Shown piece by piece: positions 14,138 through 22,252 of a DNA stretch of 32,403 nucleotides; the first letter of the stretch is position 1; each line of letters starts with the position of its first letter. The notes beneath the pieces are model-generated. The model searched no databases and was not told the origin of the DNA. It saw only the letters and a list, made by a program, of their open reading frames with translations. Made by a program: the position numbers and the translations under genes. The stretch comes from Pseudomonadota bacterium (GTDB taxonomy: Bacteria; Pseudomonadota; Gammaproteobacteria; Steroidobacterales; Steroidobacteraceae). The stretch is from positions 1 to 32,403 of the forward strand of contig JAEYUC010000093.1 in assembly GCA_023433705.1 (NCBI GenBank), in the 5' to 3' direction.

Positions 14138-16042
14138 ATGACTACCTCAACCCCTGATAACAAGGCTGAAAACAAGGCCAAGGAAACCCTCGGCTTCCAG
14201 GCCGAGGTCCGTGAGCTGCTCAAGCTCATGATCCATTCGTTGTACAGCCACCGGGAAATCTTCCTGCGCGAGCTGATCTCCAACGCCTCCGACGCCAACG
14301 ACAAGTTGCGCTTCGAATCGCTGAGCAAGCCTGAGCTGATGGCGGGAGACACCGAGCTCGCGATCTGGATCGAGGTGGACAAGGACAAGGGCACGCTTTC
14401 CATCCGCGACAACGGCATCGGAATGAGCCGCGACGAGGCGATCTCGAACCTCGGCACCATCGCGCGCTCGGGCACCGCGGAATTCTTCAAGAAGCTGTCT
14501 GGCGATCAGCAGAAGGATTCGCAGCTCATCGGCCAGTTCGGCGTCGGGTTCTATTCTTCGTTCATCGTGGCCGACCGCGTCACCGTGTTGTCGCGCCGCG
14601 CGGGGCTGCCGGCCTCCGAGGGCGTGCGCTGGGAATCGGCCGCGGACGGCGAGTTCACCATCGAATCCATCGAGCGCCCCGAGCGCGGCACCACCATCCT
14701 CTTGCACCTCAAGGATGAGGCGAAGGAATTCCTCGACACCTGGCAGCTGCGCTCGCTGGTGCGGCGTTATTCCGATCACATCGCCTTCCCGGTACGCATG
14801 CCCAAGGAAGGCGCCGCGACGCTCGAATACGAGGCCGTCAATCGCGGCACCGCGCTGTGGGCGCGGCCGAAGTCGGAAATCAAGGACGAGGAATACATCG
14901 AATTCTTCCATGCGCTGTCGCACGGCTCCGGCGATCCGCTCACGTGGTCTCACAACCGCGTGGAAGGCAAACGCGATTACACGAGCCTCATCTACATACC
15001 GGCGGCAGCGCCGTTCGACCTGTGGCAACGCGACGGCGCGCGCGGGCTCAAGCTCTACGTGCGGCGTGTTTTCATCATGGACGACGCCGAACAATTCCTG
15101 CCGCTGTATCTGCGCTTCGTGAAGGGCGTCCTCGATTCGGCGGACCTGCCCCTCAACGTGTCGCGCGAACTGCTGCAGAACGACGGCGAAGTCGACGCGA
15201 TGCGCGGCGCACTGACGCGGCGCGTGCTCGACATGCTGGCCAAGCTCGCGAAGGACGAGCCGGAGAAGTACAAGGCGTTCTGGCGCGAATTCGGCGCGGT
15301 GCTCAAGGAAGGCCTCGCCGAGGATTACGCCAACCGCGACAAGCTGTTGCCGCTGCTGCGCTTCGCGACCACCAACCTCGAAGGCGACGCCGAGGAAACT
15401 TCACTCTCCGACTATGTCGGCCGCATGCAGACCGGCCAGGACAAGATCTACTACGTCGTCGGTGAAAGCCTGGCGGCGGCGCGCAGCCATCCCGCCATCG
15501 AGGCGCTGCGCGCGCACAACGTCGAAGTGCTGTTGTTAGGCCGGCGCATCGACGCCTGGGTCATGGATCACCTGCGCGACTTCGAAGGCAAGCAGTTCAA
15601 GGATGCGACGCGCGGCGATCTCGAGCTCGGCAGTCTCGCGAGCCCCGAAGAGAAGAAAAAAGCCGAGGAACTGCTCGAGGAGAGCAAGCCGCTGCTCAAG
15701 CGCGTCAAGGATTCGCTCGGCGACCGGGTCTCGGAAGTGCGCGTGAGTACGCGCCTCAAGGATTCGGCGGCGGTGCTGGTCGCGGGCGAGCACGATCTGT
15801 CCGCGCCGCTGCGGCGTGCGCTCGAAGCCGCGGGCCAGAAGGCGCCGGAGAGCAAACCGGTTCTCGAACTCAACGTCGAGCACCACGTGGTGAAGTACCT
15901 CGAACAACGGAAGGAGGCGCAGGATTTCGACGAGCTCGCGCTCGTGTTATACGAGCAGGCGATGCTCGCCGAGGGCGCGCAGCTGCCCGATCCGGGCGCA
16001 TTCGTGAAGAGGCTCAATCACCTGTGGATGCGACTTGAGTAA
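14138..16042 (+). CDS. htpG: Chaperone protein HtpG (Hsp90)
   Basis: This 634-residue protein is full length for bacterial Hsp90. The GHKL ATPase motifs are visible: ELISNASDANDKLRF, IRDNGIGMSRDEAI, GTIARSGTAEF and GQFGVGFYSSFIVA in the first 130 residues; the middle domain holds GVLDSADLPLNVSRELLQ with the catalytic-loop arginine; the C-terminal dimerisation domain ends MWMRLE-like (LNHLWMRLE). It is a cytosolic ATP-dependent chaperone working with DnaK on client folding. The start ATG 14138 lacks a clear Shine-Dalgarno. A CTTGAA element upstream may be a heat-shock promoter. The next gene starts inside the htpG stop region (8-base overlap), so downstream genes may be co-induced. Confidence 0.97.
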   Translation: MTTSTPDNKAENKAKETLGFQAEVRELLKLMIHSLYSHREIFLRELISNASDANDKLRFESLSKPELMAGDTELAIWIEVDKDKGTLSIRDNGIGMSRDEAISNLGTIARSGTAEFFKKLSGDQQKDSQLIGQFGVGFYSSFIVADRVTVLSRRAGLPASEGVRWESAADGEFTIESIERPERGTTILLHLKDEAKEFLDTWQLRSLVRRYSDHIAFPVRMPKEGAATLEYEAVNRGTALWARPKSEIKDEEYIEFFHALSHGSGDPLTWSHNRVEGKRDYTSLIYIPAAAPFDLWQRDGARGLKLYVRRVFIMDDAEQFLPLYLRFVKGVLDSADLPLNVSRELLQNDGEVDAMRGALTRRVLDMLAKLAKDEPEKYKAFWREFGAVLKEGLAEDYANRDKLLPLLRFATTNLEGDAEETSLSDYVGRMQTGQDKIYYVVGESLAAARSHPAIEALRAHNVEVLLLGRRIDAWVMDHLRDFEGKQFKDATRGDLELGSLASPEEKKKAEELLEESKPLLKRVKDSLGDRVSEVRVSTRLKDSAAVLVAGEHDLSAPLRRALEAAGQKAPESKPVLELNVEHHVVKYLEQRKEAQDFDELALVLYEQAMLAEGAQLPDPGAFVKRLNHLWMRLE

Positions 16043-16505
16043 CGACGAGCTGCTGAGACCGACGCTTTCGGAATACCGCCAGGCCCCGGCGCTCTACAAC
16101 TCGACCGGATTCGCGTTGTCGGCGTTCTTCGGCGGTCCCCTGGGCGCGGTCCTCTTCGGCCTGTTCAACAGTCGGAGACTCTCGCGGCTGTCGGCGGACC
16201 TGCCCGTGTTCGTCGCGATGTGCGCAGCGGCCTTCTTCGTCGTCTATCTTTTCGATGGTTCGGGCGTGCTGGTCTCGCTCGGCGATACGCTCGGGATGAA
16301 TCCGAGCCGCACCGTCCAGCTCGTCCTGCGCGCGCTGGCGCTCGGCTGCTTCGGCGCCATCTACTTCCAGCAGCGCAAGTTCTACCGCGCGGGGCAGGTG
16401 AGCGGCACGAAGCCGCTGTCGGCCTGGTTGCCGGGCATCGTCGCCGTGGTGCTGGGGGTGTGCGCAAATGTCGCCTTCGTCCGCTGGATTCTCGCGCATC
16501 ATTGA
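16035..16505 (+). CDS. Small multi-pass membrane protein, unknown function
   Basis: The frame begins with TTG at 16035, overlapping the htpG stop, and encodes 156 residues. Four hydrophobic segments are visible: about 25-45 (GFALSAFFGGPLGAVLFGLF), 57-75 (LPVFVAMCAAAFFVVYLF), 93-110 (TVQLVLRALALGCFGAIYF) and 130-152 (WLPGIVAVVLGVCANVAFV). No conserved catalytic motif stands out. The next gene starts five bases after the stop. Position in a tight series htpG, this gene, TPR protein, AAA ATPase suggests co-expression. I do not recognise the family. Confidence 0.75.
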   Translation: MSNDELLRPTLSEYRQAPALYNSTGFALSAFFGGPLGAVLFGLFNSRRLSRLSADLPVFVAMCAAAFFVVYLFDGSGVLVSLGDTLGMNPSRTVQLVLRALALGCFGAIYFQQRKFYRAGQVSGTKPLSAWLPGIVAVVLGVCANVAFVRWILAHH

Positions 16506-16509
16506 GGCC

Positions 16510-17394
16510 ATGAACGATTCCGACCAACAGGGCGGAGGGCCCACGACCGCCGCGATGTATGCCGAACAGGCGTTCTATTTCCTCGAGCGCCGCCGCATCG
16601 CGGACGCGCGCCGCGTGCTCGCCGAAGGCCTCGCGAAATATCCCCAGGACCCGGACCTGCTGTTCCACAGCGCCCAGGCCGACTGGTTCGGGGATGACGC
16701 GCGGCGCGCCGAGGAAACGGTGCGCCAGGTGCTGGTCGCGTCTCCCCACCACGCGCCGGCCCGCCAACTCCTCGCCGCGCTGCTCACGGAGCGCAATGAA
16801 TACGCCGACGCGGAGCTGCTGCTCATCGGGCTGCTGCGCGAATATCCGGAAAGCGCGGATCTGTACGGGCGTTACGCACGGCTCATGCTGCGTACATTGC
16901 ACCTCGACAAGGCCGAGCAGCTCGCGCGGGAAGGGCTGCGCTACGACCCGGAAAACGACGAATGCCTGCTCGCCGCCGCGCTCTGCGACACCGCCCGCGG
17001 CGGAAGGCGGAACGAGGCCCTGGCCAAACTACTGCAGGCCCACCCAGAATCGCTGAGCTCGGTGCATGCGCTGGTGGTCGCGCTGGTCGACAGCGGACGC
17101 ATCGACGAGGCGCACCGCATCGCGCAGGGCGCGATGCGCGCGGATCCGGCCAATGAAAACCTGGTCACGCTGGTGCGCGAGCTGCGCATCCAGAATCACT
17201 GGAGCATGAAACCGTTGTGGCCGCTGCAGCGCTGGGGCTGGGGCGCGTCCATCGCGATGTGGATAGGCGGCATCGTCGTGATCCGCGGGCTCGCGAAGTC
17301 GGCGCCGGAGCTCGCCACCCCCGTCGCATTCGCGTGGCTGGCCTACGCGATCTACAGCTGGGTCTGGCCGCCACTCATCAGGCGATTTCTGTGA
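16510..17394 (+). CDS. TPR-repeat protein with C-terminal transmembrane hairpin
   Basis: This 294-residue protein is mostly tetratricopeptide repeats (about residues 15-225; ALYLERRRIADARRVLAEGL-like units such as AFYFLERRRIADARRVLAEG, ALLTERNEYADAELLLIGLL, LDKAEQLAREGLRYDPEND, VDSGRIDEAHRIAQGAMRAD). Two transmembrane helices follow near 245-262 (WGASIAMWIGGIVVIRGL) and 270-288 (TPVAFAWLAYAIYSWVW). The soluble repeats would face the cytoplasm if both termini are inside, placing a protein-binding scaffold at the inner membrane. Its stop overlaps the GTG of the AAA ATPase by four bases, so the two are almost certainly made together. Inference: it is the membrane adaptor for that ATPase. Confidence 0.82.
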   Translation: MNDSDQQGGGPTTAAMYAEQAFYFLERRRIADARRVLAEGLAKYPQDPDLLFHSAQADWFGDDARRAEETVRQVLVASPHHAPARQLLAALLTERNEYADAELLLIGLLREYPESADLYGRYARLMLRTLHLDKAEQLAREGLRYDPENDECLLAAALCDTARGGRRNEALAKLLQAHPESLSSVHALVVALVDSGRIDEAHRIAQGAMRADPANENLVTLVRELRIQNHWSMKPLWPLQRWGWGASIAMWIGGIVVIRGLAKSAPELATPVAFAWLAYAIYSWVWPPLIRRFL

Positions 17395-18551
17395 ACGACA
17401 CTCCGCGGACACTGGCCGAGCTCGAAACGAAGCTGCTCGGCGACCCGTTCGACACCGCGACCCGCCTCGAATACGCGCGCGCGCTGCTCGCCGCTTCGCG
17501 CGAGGCCGACGCTCTGACGCAATACGACCTGGCGCGCAAACACGGCGACGCGCCGCCGCTGGATGAATTCGAGCGGCTGCGCGCGCCGCCGCCGCCGCGC
17601 GAGCCGGTCAAACTCACCATCGTCGCGGGCGGCGTTCCGGATTCGCGCGGCGCCGAGGTCGTCTCCATCGCGCGCCCGGTCGCGGAGAAGGACAAGACGC
17701 GCTTCATGCACATCGCCGGCATGGAGGATCTCAAGAAGTCGATCCGGCTGCAGATCATCGAGCCGTTCCTCAATCCCGGTCTCTTCGCGAAGTTCCGCAA
17801 GAAGGCTGGCGGCGGAATCCTGCTCTACGGACCGCCGGGCTGCGGCAAGACGATGCTGGCGCGTGCGGTCGCCAACGAATGCAACGCGAGCTTCCTCGCC
17901 ATCGGCATCGCCGAGATCCTGTCGATGTGGCAGGGCGAGAGCGAACGCAATCTCGCGCTGATGTTCGAAAAGGCGCGCGCACAGAAGCCCTGCGTGATGT
18001 TCTTCGATGAACTCGATGCGCTCGCCTTCGCCCGTTCGAAGGCGAGCTCCGACGTGAGCCGCAAGATCGTCAACGAATTCCTCTCGCAGCTCGACGGCTT
18101 CGACAACCAGAACGACCAGGTGCTGATCCTCGCCGCGACCAACATGCCGTGGGACGTGGACCCGGCGATGAAACGGCCGGGCCGCTTCGCGCGGCAGGTG
18201 TTCGTGCCACCGCCGGACGCGCCGGCGCGGGCGCGCATCATCGAGCTCGCGCTCGAGAGCGTGCCCCACGGACAGATCGACGTGGGCGCGATCGCGAAGG
18301 TCACCGAGCAGTATTCGGGGGCCGACGTGGACGCACTCGTCGAACGCGCCAAGGAGTACGTGCTCACCGAATATCTCGAGACCCGTCGCGAGCGCGAGAT
18401 CACGCAGGAAGACCTGGTACGCGCGGCCGGGGAACTCGTCCCCACCACCCAGGACTGGCTGCGTACCGCGCGCAATCTCGTCAAATACGCCGGTGGCGAC
18501 GACAGCTACCGCGACCTCGAGAAGTACCTCAAGGCCAACAAGCTCCTATAA
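17391..18551 (+). CDS. Classical-clade AAA ATPase, Msp1/Vps4-like, with N-terminal helical region
   Basis: The GTG at 17391 overlaps the TPR stop (GTGA), giving 386 residues. Residues 1-65 form TPR-like helices, 66-100 a linker, and one AAA domain follows: Walker A GPPGCGKT (147-154), pore loop ILSMWQGESE with Trp180, Walker B VMFFDELD (202-209), sensor-1 Asn251, arginine fingers in KRPGRFAR (262 and 265). The Trp in the pore loop and the MWQGESE pattern resemble Vps4, spastin and Msp1, which thread proteins through a hexamer, rather than FtsH (no protease domain is present). The C-terminus (SYRDLEKYLKANKLL) is helical. Partner genes suggest membrane protein extraction or remodelling. Single-ring unfoldase is confident; the biological client is unknown. 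Confidence 0.85.
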   Translation: MNDTPRTLAELETKLLGDPFDTATRLEYARALLAASREADALTQYDLARKHGDAPPLDEFERLRAPPPPREPVKLTIVAGGVPDSRGAEVVSIARPVAEKDKTRFMHIAGMEDLKKSIRLQIIEPFLNPGLFAKFRKKAGGGILLYGPPGCGKTMLARAVANECNASFLAIGIAEILSMWQGESERNLALMFEKARAQKPCVMFFDELDALAFARSKASSDVSRKIVNEFLSQLDGFDNQNDQVLILAATNMPWDVDPAMKRPGRFARQVFVPPPDAPARARIIELALESVPHGQIDVGAIAKVTEQYSGADVDALVERAKEYVLTEYLETRREREITQEDLVRAAGELVPTTQDWLRTARNLVKYAGGDDSYRDLEKYLKANKLL

Positions 18552-18552
18552 T
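18547..18552 (+). promoter_or_regulatory. -10 hexamer before the FKBP gene
   Basis: TATAAT overlaps the stop of the AAA gene and lies 34 bases before the FKBP ATG. No good -35 is seen at the expected distance, so an internal operon promoter is possible but unproven. Confidence 0.35.
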
Positions 18553-18585
18553 CCGGGCCCTCACACTCGATGGGAGGTCCTCGCG

Positions 18586-19080
18586 ATGAGAACGAAGTCA
18601 CTGGCATTCGCGTTGCTCGCTTGCCTGCTCGTGGCCTGTTCGCAGCGCGAGAAACCCGCCACGCCGACTCCTGAAGATTCGGCGCCGTCGGCGACATCCT
18701 CATCCGCCGATCAACCGACCCCAGGAGTCGAAAACATGGCATTGCAGAAAATCGACATCGCGCCCGGATCGGGCGCCGAGATCAAGTCCGGACAGTTCGC
18801 GCTGGTCCATTACACGGGCTGGCTGTACGACGCGGGTGCGCCCGAGAACAAGGGCAAGAAGTTCGACAGCTCGGTCGATCGCAACGAACCCTTCGAGTTT
18901 CCGGTCGGCGGCCAGCGCGTGATCCGCGGATGGGACGAAGGCGTGGTGGGCATGAAGGTCGGTGGCAAGCGCCGGCTCATCATTCCGCCCGACATGGGTT
19001 ACGGCGATCGTGGCGCGGGCGGTGTGATCCCGGGCGGCGCCACGCTGGTGTTCGACGTCGAGCTCGTGGAGATCCGTTGA
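18586..19080 (+). CDS. FKBP-type peptidyl-prolyl isomerase, lipoprotein
   Basis: The ATG at 18586 follows GGGAGG. The 164-residue product has a lipoprotein signal MRTKSLAFALLACLLVACSQ with lipobox LVAC (Cys18), a Ser/Thr/Pro linker to about residue 48, then one FKBP domain: VHYTGWLYD, GKKFDSSVDRNEPFEFPVG, VIRGWDEGVVGMKVGGKRRLIIPPDMGYGDRGAGGVIPGGATLVFDVEL written in family order. The active-site aromatic and Asp residues of FKBP12-type enzymes are kept. It should catalyse proline isomerisation in the periplasm. The amidohydrolase gene begins in its stop codon (TGATG). Its place behind chaperone-type genes supports a folding role. Confidence 0.92.
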   Translation: MRTKSLAFALLACLLVACSQREKPATPTPEDSAPSATSSSADQPTPGVENMALQKIDIAPGSGAEIKSGQFALVHYTGWLYDAGAPENKGKKFDSSVDRNEPFEFPVGGQRVIRGWDEGVVGMKVGGKRRLIIPPDMGYGDRGAGGVIPGGATLVFDVELVEIR

Positions 19081-20366
19081 TGCGGCGCGCGGTCGTCGCG
19101 CTGGCCCTGACTACCGGCCTCGCGGCCGCGGCGGCGCAGGCGGCCACGTTGGTGCATGCCGGCCGGTTGATCGACGGGGTTTCGGATGACGTCCGGACCA
19201 ACCAGACGGTCGTCGTCGAGAACGGCCGGATCACCGCGATCGAGGCCGGCTTCCGCCAGCCCGCTCCCGGCGATCGCGTGATCGATCTGAAGCAGGGCAC
19301 GCTCATGCCCGGCTGGTTCGACATGCACGTGCACCTGACCGGCGAATACAGCCGCACCTCTGAGATCGACAGCTACAAGAAGAACGAAGGCGACGTCGTC
19401 ATCGATGGCGTGGTCTATGCGAAGCGTACGCTCGAGGCGGGCTTCACGACGGTGCGCGACCTCGGCGACTCGTATCGCGCGGCGATCTCGCTGCGCAACG
19501 CGATCAACGCCGGCAAGGTGCCTGGACCGCGCATCGTCGCCGCGGGCAAGTCCATCGCCACCACCGGCGGCCACGCCGATCCCACGAACGGCTGGGCGCG
19601 CAAGTTCCCGGCCGATCCGGGCCCGGCCGACGGTGTCGTCAACGGCGTCGAGGACGCGCGCAAGGCGGTGCGGCAGCGTTACAAGGACGGCTCGGACACC
19701 ATCAAGATCACGGCCACCGGCGGTGTGTTGTCGATCGCGAAGAATGGCCTCAATCCGCAATTCACGGAGGAGGAGATTCGCGCCATCGTCGCGACCGCGC
19801 GGGACTACGGGTTCAGGGTCGCCGCGCACGGCCACGGCGCCGAGGGCATCAAGCGCGCCATTCGCGGCGGCGTCGATTCGATCGAACACGGCACGTTCAT
19901 GGACGACGAGGGCATGAAGCTCATGAAGGAGCGCGGTACCTACTACGTGCCGACGATCTCGGCCGGGCGCTGGGTGTTCGACCAGGCGCAGGATCCAAAC
20001 TACTTTCCCCCGGTCGTGCGTCCCAAGGCGCTGCAGGTCGGCCCCCAGATCCAGGGGACGTTCGCGAAGGCCTACAAGGCCGGCGTCAAGATCATGTTCG
20101 GCACCGATTCCGGCGTCGGCAAACACGGCGACAACGCGCGCGAGTTCGCGCTCATGGTCGAAAGCGGCATGCCCGCGATGGAGGCGCTCCGCGCCGCGAC
20201 CTCGGTTCCCGCGAAGTTCCTCGACCTGTTCGACCAGACCGGCAGCATCGCGGTGGGCAAGCTCGGCGAGCTGGTCGGTGTGCCGGGCGATCCGCTCACC
20301 GACATCAAGGTCACGGAGCGCGTGGTGTTCGTCATGAAGGACGACACCGTCTACAAGGCCCCGTGA
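19080..20366 (+). CDS. Exported metal-dependent amidohydrolase (Xaa-Pro dipeptidase/imidazolonepropionase-like)
   Basis: This 428-residue protein has a Sec signal peptide of about 22 residues (VVALALTTGLAAAAAQA) and an amidohydrolase barrel with a binuclear metal site: His83 and His85 in GWFDMHVHLTGE, Lys209 in DTIKITATGG (the carboxylated lysine), His250 or His252 in VAAHGHG, His270 in SIEHGTF, and Asp343 in MFGTDSGVG. The flanking small beta-domain is present at both ends (VENGRITAI; GELVGVPGDPLTDIK). Related secreted enzymes cleave Xaa-Pro or acyl-amino acid dipeptides. The exact substrate is not decided by sequence. Starts in the FKBP stop and its own stop overlaps the next gene. Confidence 0.88.
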   Translation: MRRAVVALALTTGLAAAAAQAATLVHAGRLIDGVSDDVRTNQTVVVENGRITAIEAGFRQPAPGDRVIDLKQGTLMPGWFDMHVHLTGEYSRTSEIDSYKKNEGDVVIDGVVYAKRTLEAGFTTVRDLGDSYRAAISLRNAINAGKVPGPRIVAAGKSIATTGGHADPTNGWARKFPADPGPADGVVNGVEDARKAVRQRYKDGSDTIKITATGGVLSIAKNGLNPQFTEEEIRAIVATARDYGFRVAAHGHGAEGIKRAIRGGVDSIEHGTFMDDEGMKLMKERGTYYVPTISAGRWVFDQAQDPNYFPPVVRPKALQVGPQIQGTFAKAYKAGVKIMFGTDSGVGKHGDNAREFALMVESGMPAMEALRAATSVPAKFLDLFDQTGSIAVGKLGELVGVPGDPLTDIKVTERVVFVMKDDTVYKAP

Positions 20367-20989
20367 TGCGCACGGAAGTCCTGACGCTCGCGGGACCCGC
20401 CGGCGCGCTGGAAGCAAAACTCGAATACGAGGACGCCGAGGCCGCGCCCGCGGCCTTCGGTGTCGTCTGTCATCCGCATCCGCTGTTCGGCGGCGCCATG
20501 GACAACAAGGTCACGCACGTGCTCGCGCGGGCGATGATCGAATCTGGTGCGCCGACGTTCCGCTTCAATTTCCGCGGCGTCGGCGCCAGCGGCGGCGCGT
20601 TCGACAACGGGCGCGGTGAGGTGGACGACCTCGCGGCCGTCGTGGCGGAGGGACGCCGGCGTTACCCGTCCGCCGCGCTGTGGTTAGGTGGCTTCTCGTT
20701 CGGCGCCTTCGTCGCGCTGCGGGCGGCGGAGCGCCTGGCGCCCGCGAAACTGGTGGCCGTGGCGCCGCCCGTGGCGCGCTTCGAGCTCGGCGACGTGACG
20801 CATCCGGATTGCGACTGGATGCTGGTGCAGGGCGACGCCGACGATGTCGTTCCGCCGGATGCGGTGCTCGCCTGGGCGGAGAAGCAACCTCACAAACCGA
20901 GGCTGCACGTGCTGGCCGGCGCGGGTCATTTCTTCCATGGCCGGCTGCACGACCTCAAACCACTCGTGCTCGATTTCCTCGGGTCCTGA
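20366..20989 (+). CDS. Small alpha/beta hydrolase (COG2945-like)
   Basis: This 207-residue protein overlaps the amidohydrolase stop by one base (TGATG). It has the short alpha/beta hydrolase fold of COG2945: VVCHPHPLFGGAMDNKVTH near the N-terminus, FRFNFRGVGASGGAFDNGRGE, nucleophile elbow GGFSFGAF, acid in VQGDADDVVPPD and catalytic His in GAGHFFHGRL. It is cytosolic, with no signal peptide. Members are often described as esterase-like or 'dienelactone hydrolase-related' without proven substrates. It is the last gene of the rightward series from htpG; a hairpin at 20997-21027 follows the stop. Confidence 0.85.
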   Translation: MRTEVLTLAGPAGALEAKLEYEDAEAAPAAFGVVCHPHPLFGGAMDNKVTHVLARAMIESGAPTFRFNFRGVGASGGAFDNGRGEVDDLAAVVAEGRRRYPSAALWLGGFSFGAFVALRAAERLAPAKLVAVAPPVARFELGDVTHPDCDWMLVQGDADDVVPPDAVLAWAEKQPHKPRLHVLAGAGHFFHGRLHDLKPLVLDFLGS

Positions 20990-20996
20990 AACGCAA

Positions 20997-21027
20997 AGAG
21001 CCCGTGCATCGCGAGATGCAGGGCTCT
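20997..21027. terminator. Hairpin terminator between convergent genes
   Basis: AGAGCCC (20997-21003) pairs with GGGCTCT (21021-21027), and TGCATC (21005-21010) with GATGCA (21015-21020), loop GCGA. No U-run follows on the plus strand; on the minus strand TTTGCGTTT follows, so it better fits termination of the HU-like gene, and may act both ways. Confidence 0.65.
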
Positions 21028-21088
21028 CTGGTCGCTTCGCGCGTCGTGGCACGCGCGAAACAATCGAGCGGCTCGATGCCGTGAACTA

Positions 21089-21400
21089 TCAGTTCACCAG
21101 CGCCTTGAGGCTCTTAAGAGGCAGGACGCGAACCTTCTTGGAGGCCGGCTTCGCCTTGAAAACCATCTTTTCCTTCGTGAAGGGGTTGATGCCCTCGCGC
21201 GCCTTCGTCGCGGGCTTCTTCACGACCTTCATCTTGAGCAGGCCGGGCAGCGTGAACAGACCGGGTCCGCGCAGGCTCTTCTTGATGATGCCGTTGAGTG
21301 ACTCGAATACCGCGGCCACTTGCTTGCGGGACAGGTCAGTGTCCTTGGTGATCTGGGCCACGATCTCCGACTTCGTCGGTGCGCCACCTTTCTTTGCCAT
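21089..21400 (-). CDS. HU/IHF-family DNA-binding protein
   Basis: This 103-residue basic protein has the HU fold: N-terminal helices (TKSEIVAQITKDTDLSRKQVAAVFESLNGII), the beta-saddle (FTLPGLLKMKVVKKP) and the DNA-binding arm with INPFTKEKMVFKAK in place of the canonical RNPxTGE. The C-terminal tail KKVRVLPLKSLKALVN is typical of the variant HU proteins seen in Xanthomonas-like genomes. GAGGAG precedes the ATG. A promoter candidate lies at 21467-21494. It would bend or compact DNA as a homodimer. Confidence 0.9.
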   Translation of the reverse strand: MAKKGGAPTKSEIVAQITKDTDLSRKQVAAVFESLNGIIKKSLRGPGLFTLPGLLKMKVVKKPATKAREGINPFTKEKMVFKAKPASKKVRVLPLKSLKALVN

Positions 21401-21718
21401 TACTCGACTCCTCGTTGGAAAAATTCGCAGCGAAAAAAATGCTTCGCCGCTTTCGATTCGGCGCGAAACATATCACACGGTTACGCGCAGGCAAATGTTT
21501 TTCGGCGCTCGAGCATGCTGAAAATGCCTTGTTTTCTAGGCTCTCGCGCACACGCTCGAGTTTGGACCGGGTAACGTCGCGCCGGGATTCGAGCGCGTGA
21601 GCTGTACGAATCTTCGCCATCCACGCGAGAGTGCGAGCGTCGAATCGCTGTTGAAGTGCGCGTTAAGTCTTTGTAGCGACGGGCCGGCGGCCCCTTTGAA
21701 TTGCGGCGCGCGCGCGAT
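21401..21718. other. 318-base gap: HU-like gene promoter region, otherwise nothing clear
   Basis: The gap between the HU-like gene and yggT is AT-richer at 21401-21545, where the promoter of the HU-like gene lies. A minus-strand frame beginning at 21620 would run into the HU-like gene and has no ribosome site or domain. No terminator with a U-run was found after yggT. Confidence 0.5.
21467..21494 (-). promoter_or_regulatory. Sigma-70 promoter candidate for the HU-like gene
   Basis: On the minus strand: -35 TTGCCT (21494-21489), 16-base spacer, -10 TATGTT (21472-21467). Predicted start is about 60 bases upstream of the ATG at 21400, in an AT-richer patch of an otherwise GC-rich gap. Confidence 0.45.
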
Positions 21719-22252
21719 TCACGCGAAGTGAAACAGGCGCAACAACACGCCGAGCAGCAACAACGCCCACAGCACGGAAAGGTCGATTCCGCCGATCGGC
21801 GGAATCAGGCGGCGAAATGGCGCGAGAATCGGCTCGCAGATCGCGCCGAGCAGGGCCATCGGCGGGGAATAACCGGCAGGAACCACCCAGGAGAGCACGG
21901 CGTAGATGATCAGCGCGAACGTGTAGAACTGTATGAATGCGCGCAACAGCGTCAGGAACGTCAGCTGTATCCAGGTGACCGGATCTAACACGAAGCCGCC
22001 GGCGAGAGCCTGGACCACGCCAATGGTTAGGGCGGCGAAAAGGATGATGGCGACGACGGAGGCCGTGTCGACCTTGCCCGCGGGCGGCAGTATGCGCCGC
22101 AGCGGCATGATCACGGGGTTGGTCACGACGAGCACCGCGTGCGCGATCTGGTTGCGGAAGTCCGCGCGCGACAGCTGCATGACGAAACGCAGGATGAGGA
22201 CGTACAGGTAGATGGTCAGCAGCGAGTCGACCAGATAAACGAGTGCGTTCAT
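21719..22252 (-). CDS. yggT: YggT family membrane protein
   Basis: This 177-residue inner-membrane protein has two YGGT domains, each with two hydrophobic helices: about 3-28 and 60-90 (first; with VTNPVIMPLRRILPP), and 95-120 and 150-175 (second; with CEPILAPFRRLIPPIGGIDLS). The PxxxPxRRxxPP motif repeats confirm the family. It is the last of three minus-strand genes; its ATG overlaps the proC stop (ATGA). YggT proteins are linked to osmotic or potassium stress and cell-division-related processes in some bacteria but the activity is undefined. Confidence 0.93.
   Translation of the reverse strand: MNALVYLVDSLLTIYLYVLILRFVMQLSRADFRNQIAHAVLVVTNPVIMPLRRILPPAGKVDTASVVAIILFAALTIGVVQALAGGFVLDPVTWIQLTFLTLLRAFIQFYTFALIIYAVLSWVVPAGYSPPMALLGAICEPILAPFRRLIPPIGGIDLSVLWALLLLGVLLRLFHFA

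Noticed and set aside
21336..21620. 94-codon minus-strand frame upstream of the HU-like gene
   Set aside because: It overlaps the HU-like gene start out of frame, contains its promoter, and shows no domain.
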